Source: Bacteroidota bacterium
GTDB taxonomy: Bacteria; Bacteroidota; Ignavibacteria; Ignavibacteriales; Ignavibacteriaceae
Assembly: GCA_021793635.1 (NCBI GenBank)
Contig: JAJYSI010000253.1
Span: 1 to 5,583, forward strand
DNA length: 5,583 nt
Reading direction: 5' to 3'
Shown piece by piece: positions 1 to 5,583 of the stretch (its first letter is position 1; each line of letters opens with the position of its first letter). A model generated the notes under the pieces. The model made no database searches. It worked only from the letters and a program-made list of their open reading frames with translations, and was not told where the DNA came from. The translations under genes were made by a program, and so were the position numbers.

Positions 1-1
1 T

Positions 2-760
2 AATTACATTTAAGCTATCCGGGTCGATTATTACATCTGCTTTTAGTTTGTCGTTTGAAGTTCCACCGCCCGACAGTTCTACTGTATCTGTGTTTTCGTG
101 TTCTAAATCTGGAATATCAAAGTTAATTGAGTTAATTAACTCTAAAACTTCATTGATAGCGTCAACAATATTATCTGTGTTATCAGTATCCAAATCGCCT
201 AAATCTCCAATTCTAATCCTTAAGTTGTTAGTAACTTGCCTTAAATTAATTGTATTTTCAATAAGCAACTCCCAATTATCAGAATCATTAGGTTCTTCGC
301 TTCCGCTTTCTTCGCCTTGAATAACCCTGTAAACTTTTCCATTAAAAAGCCTTACAGATGGAAACTCTAAATCTGTTTCTGAAGAATTCCAATCTCTTAT
401 AATGCTTCCATTGTCAGGTTTCGGCTCTAATTCTTTGTGAGAAACTCCATCATCAACCACAATGAAAACCCAGTTGTTATCAATCTCTTCTTGGGTAACT
501 GTTATGCTTTGGTCATTTAATTGATAAGTATCAGGCGTAAGCACCCTATATCTGCGATACCCTGATGATGGAAATACTGTCTGCTGGTCAATTACTTCAA
601 AATTAGCTTGTATTATTTGACTTACAATTTCATTTACCTGTATTCTTCTTATTTCGTTTTCGTGCGAATATATGAAGTACCCATTTGAGGGCAATCCTGA
701 ATGCTCAGGAAGATCTAAGGCTTTTACGTATTGTATTAATGTGGCTAATGTATATGGCAT
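2..760 (-). CDS. N-terminal part of a tail fibre or distal tail protein (partial)
   Basis: An open frame of 253 codons begins at ATG 760, two bases after the previous stop, and runs off the left edge with no stop. The first 60 residues (LPSNGYFIYSHENEIRRIQV, then a helix NEIVSQIIQANFEVI) resemble the anchoring start of phage fibre proteins. Residues 65-165 are beta-rich, with NNWVFIVVDDGV and FNGKVYRVIQ, and end in an acidic, Gly/Ser-rich linker (EESGSEEPNDSDN). Residues 184-209 carry IGDLGDLDTDNTDNIVDAINEV, followed by a helix; the I-G-D-L...L-T...V-x-A-I-N-E-V pattern recurs in tail and structural proteins of many phages. Residues 227-243 (VELSGGGTSNDKLKADV) match the L-x-G-x-G-T...L-K-A-x-V module of Bacteroidota phage fibres. 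These say it is an extended, modular distal tail protein. Whether it is the receptor-binding fibre itself or a connector depends on the missing C-terminal part. Confidence 0.65.
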   Translation of the reverse strand, partial: MPYTLATLIQYVKALDLPEHSGLPSNGYFIYSHENEIRRIQVNEIVSQIIQANFEVIDQQTVFPSSGYRRYRVLTPDTYQLNDQSITVTQEEIDNNWVFIVVDDGVSHKELEPKPDNGSIIRDWNSSETDLEFPSVRLFNGKVYRVIQGEESGSEEPNDSDNWELLIENTINLRQVTNNLRIRIGDLGDLDTDNTDNIVDAINEVLELINSINFDIPDLEHENTDTVELSGGGTSNDKLKADVIIDPDSLNVI

Positions 761-762
761 AT

Positions 763-1263
763 TTAAATGTCTTTCGTTGCTATACCCTCCCTGTCATCAG
801 TGAACAATATTTCATTGTTTTCTTGTGAAAGTAAAGGCGTAAATATCTCGTTATTATATTCCATTTCGGGCTTTCCGAATCCTGTAATTTCAAGGGTAAA
901 GGTAGATTCTCCTTCCACTTCATTGGCATCACTTATAGAAGTAATATATCCTCTACCTAAGTCTGTGATACCTCCGTCAAGAAATTCCCTCTTCCACTCT
1001 ATTAATATCTTATCTCTTTTCTTTCTTCTTAATGAAAAATATGAAAGAATATCGCTTGAACTTTCTAATTTAGCTTGACCGTTAATTGAAAATGAATAAC
1101 TTTGATAAACCGGTATAGAAGTCTTCCATCCCTCATTATCTCTGGTGGTTGTGCCTATCATTTCAACTGTTTCATTCATAGAGTTAGAAGTTTCACAGGC
1201 AATAGGACACCAAATACCGTGATGTTTAATGTAAAATATGCTATCAATTCCTTTTATTATCAT
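763..1263 (-). CDS. Tail-tube-like protein (major tail protein fold) downstream of the tape measure
   Basis: The 166 aa product looks like a tail tube subunit of the TP901-1/lambda gpV type. It opens with YIKHHGIWCPIACETSNS, then has TVEMIGTTTRDNEGWKTSIP, a strand pair (SYSFSINGQAKL), a helix with ESSSDILSYFSLRRKKRDKILIEW, and closes the domain with GRGYITSISDANEVEGESTF and LEITGFGKP. This order of strands, the T-T-R-D-x-x-G-W loop, the single helix and the final strand ending G-x-G-x-P are what tail tube proteins show. About 35 residues follow the core, which may be a C-terminal extension used in contacts. Two cysteines (19 and 23) lie four apart, with no clear metal site. It starts by an ATGA overlap with the hub-like gene and ends two bases before the next gene. 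Tube genes usually precede the tape measure, so this may be a tip-specific tube-fold protein, not the main tube subunit. The fold call is from pattern memory, not an alignment. Confidence 0.6.
   Translation of the reverse strand: MIIKGIDSIFYIKHHGIWCPIACETSNSMNETVEMIGTTTRDNEGWKTSIPVYQSYSFSINGQAKLESSSDILSYFSLRRKKRDKILIEWKREFLDGGITDLGRGYITSISDANEVEGESTFTLEITGFGKPEMEYNNEIFTPLLSQENNEILFTDDREGIATKDI
1260..1263 (-). other. ATGA stop/start overlap
   Basis: The TGA of the 661 aa hub-like gene (1262-1260) shares bases with the ATG of the tube-like gene (1263-1261). Such an overlap normally means that ribosomes finishing the first gene restart on the second, so the two products are likely made in linked amounts. 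The bases before the ATG (TTGAAGA) are purine-rich but too close to the start to act as a standard Shine-Dalgarno site. This overlap also supports the chosen start. Confidence 0.9.
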
Positions 1264-3245
1264 TCTTCAATAGTTGGTTTTGTTACATTACCTCTTTCGT
1301 AAGTCAATTCTGTTGTTATTTCTCCGTCAAGCTCGTCATTGAATAACTCAATCATTTCAAAGTTACAAATATTATTCAATGTATCGTATGAATAAGCTAA
1401 TGGATAGAAATTATTACCTATATTTCTAATTGATATTATAGATAGTTCCGGCACATATCCAAATACATCCCCTGAAAAAACTTTTTGCGGTCTATTTTGC
1501 AACCTTATACGGTCTTCTGCCATTATTTTTAACAATGGTTTTTCTTCATTTCTGTTAATTCTTCTCCAAAAAGTAGTATTATCTCCATTAACTTTTTTTA
1601 TAGCTCCAACGTAAATATCTGATCTCATATCTCCGTTATGCACTTCTTTTGAATCTTCAACATTAGAGGAGTTAGCAGGCTTTCTGTATGCTGTCCAGTT
1701 TTCTTCTTCTCTATTCTCAATATCGGAAACTGATGAAATTTTCAAAGAGTGGAGTTCTGCGAAATTTTCATCATCTTCGGGGGGTGTTGCTAAAGCCCAG
1801 CCTGCTTTTACGGGCGGAAAAATTTCTAAGAAAAACTGACCGTCAGCAGGCATTATAAAATCATAAGAATACTCTATTGTGCCTGTACCCGTTGGAATTT
1901 CAGACCATTGTTGCGCTGGTATTCCTTGCGTGAAAGTTCTTACTTCTGTGTTTTCAATTTGAAAAGGTATTTGGTCGTTTATTATCCAAGAATTTTCATA
2001 AAAATCCTCATATTTCGGATAACCGTTATCTTGCAATTCCCATACTCCTTGCGATGTCTGTACATAAGCCCTAACAGGCAAATTTGAAATAAACCCTTTT
2101 GAGGTGAAAATTCCACTTATATTTAAAATATCTCCCTCCTTTACATTTATAGGATTTTTTAATTTTATTTCATAAGTGTTTTTTTCTACAACTTCGCTTG
2201 CATTCCAACGCAAACCTTTGTTGATATAGCCGTTTTCATCAATTATGAAACTTTCATATAAATGATCTCCATTTTCTATCCAGTTAGGTATTGAAATCGT
2301 ATCTAAATCTCGCCTAAAATTTATATTGTCTATGAAACTTTTTACAAAACCATACCTGTATTTTACTCTGAAAGCAGAAACCGCTCCGCTTATTTTAATT
2401 CTTTGATTTTCATTAGCGTGGTGCGGGTAATCTCCATCTATATGACTTCCGATAGATTTATATTTATTTAAATAATCAAAACCTATATAATAACCTTGTT
2501 GATAGGAATGAAATCTTTCTTTTGAAACAGAAACTCCTGATTTTGCATGTAGCAATTCTGACGGTCTGTAAATAAACCACTTTCCATCAAATTGTTCAAT
2601 TACAGCATTATATTTCTCAAGTACCGACTTCAATACTTCTTCGCAGTCCATTATAGCCTTGTCGGAATCAGTACTAACATCTTTCAAAAATCTTTGAACA
2701 TTTAGTTTTGTGTTATCTAAAACGTCAAGGTTAAAATCTTCAACTCCGTCGTGAAAAACATTAATAGCCGTGTTAATAGTTAAGTCTAATGTCGTCCTTG
2801 CCAAACAATGCTTTATTATATCAATTTCTTTCATCATTCCTGAAAAATGGGTTCCTCCAGGCTTAACAAATCTAAGGTTTTTCAAAATCCCTAAACCGTC
2901 AACGCAATCAAGGGAAATAATCCATCTATCTCTTACCCAATCGGAATAAATCCCATCTGGAAGAATGAAACCTGTGAAAATAACTTTATTATTTCTGTAG
3001 AAAACAACTTTGAAATCTGTTTCTTTTTCAGAATATAAATCTGTAAATTCTAAATCTTTGTTTGCTTCTAAATCAATTCTAAGTGCTTTCCCTCTTAAGC
3101 AATGTAAAGGCTTTGTTTTTGGCTTTGTAAGTACAGCACTACCTCTAACATTTATAACTTCATCTGTATAGTCATCGTTAAGGATTAATATTTGAAAATC
3201 ATCGCCAACGCTATTTTTATACTGTATGCTATATTTTACCGCCAT
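1260..3245 (-). CDS. Baseplate hub or tail-tip protein, Bacteroidota phage type
   Basis: This 661 aa protein follows the tape measure by 3 bases, the place of distal tail or hub (Dit/Tal-like) genes. Residues 1-125 are beta-rich, opening with KYSIQYKNSVGDDFQILIL and containing VVFYRNNKVIFTGFILPDG, then SLDCVDGLGILKN; I recall this Y-R-N...F-x-G-F-I-x-P-D...D-G-L pattern from uncharacterised tail proteins of Bacteroidota phages. Residues 200-235 (VLKSVLEKYNAVIEQFDGKWFIYRP) resemble hub segments that fold against the tube. Residues 355-505 look like a separate beta-sandwich insert. The C-terminal part (570-640) has LLKIMAEDRIRLQNRPQKVFSG and YPLAYSYDTLNNICNFEMIEL, again as remembered from that group. 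No signal peptide, coiled coil or membrane segment is seen, and there is no obvious peptidoglycan hydrolase motif. The stop overlaps the next start as ATGA. The tail role is well supported by context; hub versus distal tail protein is inference. Confidence 0.75.
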   Translation of the reverse strand: MAVKYSIQYKNSVGDDFQILILNDDYTDEVINVRGSAVLTKPKTKPLHCLRGKALRIDLEANKDLEFTDLYSEKETDFKVVFYRNNKVIFTGFILPDGIYSDWVRDRWIISLDCVDGLGILKNLRFVKPGGTHFSGMMKEIDIIKHCLARTTLDLTINTAINVFHDGVEDFNLDVLDNTKLNVQRFLKDVSTDSDKAIMDCEEVLKSVLEKYNAVIEQFDGKWFIYRPSELLHAKSGVSVSKERFHSYQQGYYIGFDYLNKYKSIGSHIDGDYPHHANENQRIKISGAVSAFRVKYRYGFVKSFIDNINFRRDLDTISIPNWIENGDHLYESFIIDENGYINKGLRWNASEVVEKNTYEIKLKNPINVKEGDILNISGIFTSKGFISNLPVRAYVQTSQGVWELQDNGYPKYEDFYENSWIINDQIPFQIENTEVRTFTQGIPAQQWSEIPTGTGTIEYSYDFIMPADGQFFLEIFPPVKAGWALATPPEDDENFAELHSLKISSVSDIENREEENWTAYRKPANSSNVEDSKEVHNGDMRSDIYVGAIKKVNGDNTTFWRRINRNEEKPLLKIMAEDRIRLQNRPQKVFSGDVFGYVPELSIISIRNIGNNFYPLAYSYDTLNNICNFEMIELFNDELDGEITTELTYERGNVTKPTIEE

Positions 3246-3248
3246 TTG

Positions 3249-5501
3249 TTATATATTTATATCGCTCGCTAATCTTGAATTTCTATCTAACGTGTTACTA
3301 AGCACGCCAACTAATTTCTGTCCTTCAATCTCAAAAACATAACGCTGTACGCCAGAAGAACTTGCATTAGCTACATTTGAACTTGACGGAACTTCATATC
3401 CTCCCGATCCAGTTGAAATAGAACCTGACCCCGGGGGATTACTACTTAAACTTGATTGTGCTCTTGAAGAAGTGGAAGAAACTGCTGCGCCTAATGCTAC
3501 TAATGCAGCACCTGCAGCTGCTACTAAGAAAGGGTTAGAACTTTTAAATAATTGATCTATTTGTGCTTTAGCTATTGCCCATCCTATCATAGCTTTACCG
3601 AACTCCTGCATCAATCCTCCCATAGCTGACATCATAGATTTTCCAAATGCCTGTATTACATTTTTACCTTCCGCTAATGCTCTTCCTACCGATTCAAAAG
3701 CTGACGAAATACCATTTACCATACCATCTTGAAGAATATAATTTAACTCCTGCTGCAACATCGACCATTCAGCATTGCTTATAGCTTGTGCCACTTGCGC
3801 TTCTGTCATAACAGCCTGTTGGTCTTCAATAGCTTGTTTTAATTCTTCCGTATTTACCTTATAAGAATTAACGTCAAATAACGGCAATTTAGCATTTTCT
3901 CCATCCATTTTTAGAGATGGTATTGAATCAACTGTTACCCTTGACATCCCTGCTTGAATACCTTCAGGAACTTGTTTGCTTACATTCTCTTCAACTTCTT
4001 CTTTTAATCCTCCAAAAGCTAAATCTGTTATATGTTTTATCTTTTCAGGATTCTTTACTTTTTCTGCACCCTCCCAAAATGCTGTTGAAATATCTTCGGT
4101 TGCTTTTTGAAATCCAGTTTTCAAATCAGCACCCATATTCGCAACCATTTGAGAAGAAGCATTTTGTATCTGTCCAAATCCTTTTTTTACCGCATCCCAA
4201 TCTGCTGTAAGTGCGCCTTTAATAATGTCGCCAACGCCCCGGAAACTTTCGGCAACTCCAAGCGCAAAAGACTTAATTAATTCCCAAGCCGTGCCAAGAA
4301 CATTGCCGATTATAGCAAATCCTATTTTGAACTCTGTTACTATTCCCTGAACTGCTCCCCTTACAACTGCTGATTCATTATACAAGTCTATAAACCAGTT
4401 TATTGTATCAATTATATAAGGCTTAATGCTATCCCAATTTTTGTAAACCGCTACTCCTATCGCTGCTATTCCTGCAACTACTAATCCGATCGGACTCGTG
4501 AGCAATGTAAAAGCAGAACCTAAACCGCCTAATCCTGTTATAAGTGTTGGAATTAATTTTAATAATCCCCCAAATGCTAAAGAAACGGGACCAATTGCTG
4601 CAGCTATTCCAGCAAATACTGCAAGCCCTTTTTTTATACTACTTGGTAAGTTTGAAAATGTATTTGCAATTCCTTTTATATTTTCAGCCATATTTCTAAT
4701 CGCTGGCAATACATTATTTTGAATTGCAGGGATTAAACTATCTTGCAATATCGGAATGAATGCGCTCCCTATTTCCCTTGTAATTGCAGAAAATTGTAGT
4801 TTCAGATTGTCAATTGATATTCCGAACTGCTCGGCATTTGCGACCTGTTCATCGCTCATAACAATACCTAATTTCTGCGCTTCCTTTGTGAAGTCTTCAA
4901 TGCCATCAGCACCGTTTGAAAGTGCCGGTAACAATCTTCTTGATAAGTTAACTCCGAATATTTCAGATGCTTGCGCTGAACGTACAGCCGGGTCTTCAAT
5001 GTTGGATAAACTTTCAGCTACTTCAAGAAATACATCCCTTGACCCTTTAATTTTGCCTGTTGTGTCAGTTATAGAAACTCCAAGGTTTTGAAAAGCACTT
5101 GAATACTTTTCATTGCCTTGCGCTGCTAATCCGATTCTTTGATTAAGTCGTCCTAATGTTCTTTCGGCATCATTAGAAGAAATTCCATATTGAGAAATTG
5201 CAAAAGTCAATTCTTGATAACTTTCTGCGGTTAATCCGGCTTGACTTGCGCTATCGCTTAATTTTGAGGAGAAACCAACCGTATCAGATACTACTTTTCC
5301 AATTGCTGCACCTACTGCGATTATAGGAGCTGTCAATCCTTTTGATAAGCTTTTACCAACACTAATAAATTTATCGCCAATTTTGCCAATGTTTTTTATT
5401 TTAGCGTCGAACTTTGAAAGTTCCTTTCCAGCTTTATCAAGTCCTTTTTGAAGTCCGCCAATCTCTGCGCCAATCGATACATTTAATTGATTATCTGCCA
5501 T
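3249..5501 (-). CDS. Phage tail tape measure protein
   Basis: This 750 aa protein would occupy the tail lumen during assembly and fix tail length. The N-terminal part (about residues 1-75) has the typical opening: a short beta-like start, then a helix with DKAGKELSKFDAKI and repeated G-K-I/L heptads. Residues 75-280 form a helical region with SGL-type alternation (ASQAGLTAESYQEL, FGVNLSRRLLPAL). Residues 292-352 are very hydrophobic, with three membrane-like segments rich in Gly, Ala, Leu and Ile, followed by YKNWDSIKPYI and later TADWDAVKKGFG, the W-D-x-(I/V)-K pattern common in tape measures. A second hydrophobic stretch lies at 656-674. A Ser/Gly/Pro-rich linker (about 674-717) leads to a compact end with YVFEIEGQKLVGVLSNTLDR. 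ATG 5501 is supported by the family-like N-terminus and the in-frame TAG two codons upstream. No peptidase or lysozyme motif was seen. It sits 3 bases before the hub-like gene. The class is firm; the exact family is not assigned. Confidence 0.93.
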   Translation of the reverse strand: MADNQLNVSIGAEIGGLQKGLDKAGKELSKFDAKIKNIGKIGDKFISVGKSLSKGLTAPIIAVGAAIGKVVSDTVGFSSKLSDSASQAGLTAESYQELTFAISQYGISSNDAERTLGRLNQRIGLAAQGNEKYSSAFQNLGVSITDTTGKIKGSRDVFLEVAESLSNIEDPAVRSAQASEIFGVNLSRRLLPALSNGADGIEDFTKEAQKLGIVMSDEQVANAEQFGISIDNLKLQFSAITREIGSAFIPILQDSLIPAIQNNVLPAIRNMAENIKGIANTFSNLPSSIKKGLAVFAGIAAAIGPVSLAFGGLLKLIPTLITGLGGLGSAFTLLTSPIGLVVAGIAAIGVAVYKNWDSIKPYIIDTINWFIDLYNESAVVRGAVQGIVTEFKIGFAIIGNVLGTAWELIKSFALGVAESFRGVGDIIKGALTADWDAVKKGFGQIQNASSQMVANMGADLKTGFQKATEDISTAFWEGAEKVKNPEKIKHITDLAFGGLKEEVEENVSKQVPEGIQAGMSRVTVDSIPSLKMDGENAKLPLFDVNSYKVNTEELKQAIEDQQAVMTEAQVAQAISNAEWSMLQQELNYILQDGMVNGISSAFESVGRALAEGKNVIQAFGKSMMSAMGGLMQEFGKAMIGWAIAKAQIDQLFKSSNPFLVAAAGAALVALGAAVSSTSSRAQSSLSSNPPGSGSISTGSGGYEVPSSSNVANASSSGVQRYVFEIEGQKLVGVLSNTLDRNSRLASDINI
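5491..5501 (-). other. 11-base gene overlap at the tape measure start
   Basis: The upstream gene ends with TAA at 5493-5491, inside the first codons of the tape measure gene that starts at 5501. Just before the start the coding strand reads CTTAAAAAAGTAGAGA: purine-rich but without a good Shine-Dalgarno core. The overlap depends on the frame assigned to the truncated upstream gene. Confidence 0.55.
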
Positions 5502-5583
5502 TCTCTACTTTTTTAAGATATTCCTTTTGTAATTTCTTGAAAATATCTCTTGATTCTTTTGATGGTTCTTCTTTGCTTGCCTC
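5491..5583 (-). CDS. C-terminal end of an unidentified gene upstream of the tape measure (partial)
   Basis: Only the last 30 codons and a TAA stop are present; the 5' part lies beyond the right edge. The visible peptide is short, strongly charged and probably helical (it includes DIFKKLQKEYLKK and ends VENGR). The stop codon lies inside the tape measure gene, giving an 11-base overlap of the kind seen in translationally coupled phage genes. All three minus-strand frames are open here because the DNA is short and purine-rich. I chose this one because its codons end mainly in A or T, its residues look like a normal charged tail, and it overlaps the next start; the other two frames give implausibly basic peptides. 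In long-tailed phages the gene just before the tape measure is usually a tail assembly chaperone, often made by a programmed -1 frameshift. That role is an inference from position only; no family can be recognised from 30 residues. Confidence 0.55.
   Translation of the reverse strand, partial: EASKEEPSKESRDIFKKLQKEYLKKVENGR

Noticed and set aside
122..140. Near-repeat GTTAATTGA/GTTAATTAAC ending in a 10-base palindrome
   Set aside because: It lies inside the fibre gene and encodes an Asn-Ser-Ile-Asn type helix region (LINSIN). Such palindromes are common in AT-rich DNA, and no operator or attachment site context is present.
48..320. Plus-strand open frame of 90 codons at the left edge
   Set aside because: It is antisense to the truncated fibre-like gene, which is open for 253 codons and carries recognisable modules. 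The Ser/Leu/Ile-rich plus-strand product is a shadow.
767..1302. Plus-strand open frames of 103 and 66 codons opposite the tube-like gene
   Set aside because: They lie antisense to a well-supported gene, have Ser/Leu-rich compositions typical of reverse-complement reading, and have no neighbours on that strand.
1779..1784. Run of six G (six C on the coding strand) in AT-rich DNA, considered as a phase-variation tract
   Set aside because: It encodes Thr-Pro-Pro within the hub-like gene; six bases is short for phase variation and no other such tract accompanies it.
3429..3437. GC-rich CCCCGGGGG patch
   Set aside because: It encodes Pro-Pro-Gly in the flexible linker of the tape measure. It could form only a tiny hairpin with no loop and no following T-run, so it is not a terminator.
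4428..4727. Hydrophobic segments that could be read as a membrane protein
   Set aside because: They lie in the centre of a continuous tape measure frame; such hydrophobic segments are usual in tape measure proteins and do not imply a separate membrane gene.
3917..5091. Plus-strand open frames of 97, 74 and 111 codons opposite the tape measure gene
   Set aside because: All are shadows of the minus-strand tape measure gene. The first is almost only Leu, Gln, Pro and Ser, as expected from antisense reading, and none resembles a known family.

Overview
The window is a stretch of a tailed-phage (or prophage) tail module, read entirely from the minus strand. In transcription order (right to left) it holds five genes: the last codons of an upstream gene, a complete tail tape measure protein of 750 aa, a complete 661 aa protein that looks like a baseplate hub or tail-tip protein, a complete 166 aa protein with the look of a tail tube subunit, and the first 253 codons of a tail fibre or other distal tail protein that runs off the left edge. 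The junctions are an 11-base overlap, a 3-base gap, an ATGA overlap and a 2-base gap, so there is no intergenic DNA that could hold a promoter, terminator or RNA gene. No stretch over 300 bases lacks a gene. The window is too short to tell a free phage from an integrated one.

The DNA is visibly AT-rich, with codons ending mostly in A or T. The starts lack clear Shine-Dalgarno sequences and sit behind A/T-rich leaders, which fits Bacteroidota, where SD-less initiation is the rule. The 661 aa protein and the C-terminal end of the tape measure also resemble, from memory, proteins of phages and prophages of Bacteroidota (flavobacteria, Bacteroides and relatives). The host assignment is an inference of moderate strength. 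The long tape measure with no sheath or baseplate-wedge gene in view suggests a long non-contractile (siphovirus-like) tail, but a contractile tail cannot be excluded from this fragment.

How the parts would work together: the tape measure fills the tail lumen and sets tail length; its small conserved C-terminal end would contact the tail tip. The 661 aa protein, directly downstream, would form that tip or hub. The 166 aa tail-tube-like protein is the one odd placement, because the main tube gene normally lies upstream of the tape measure; it may be a second tube-fold protein used at the tip. The truncated last gene carries two modules commonly seen in phage fibre and structural proteins and probably leads into the receptor-binding apparatus.

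I found no clear sign of a new type of system: no CRISPR array, RNA gene, mobile element, defence gene or lysis gene. The points worth a second look are the misplaced tube-like gene, a probable inserted beta-sandwich in the hub protein, the modular start of the fibre gene, and two identical seven-A slippery tracts in the tape measure gene.
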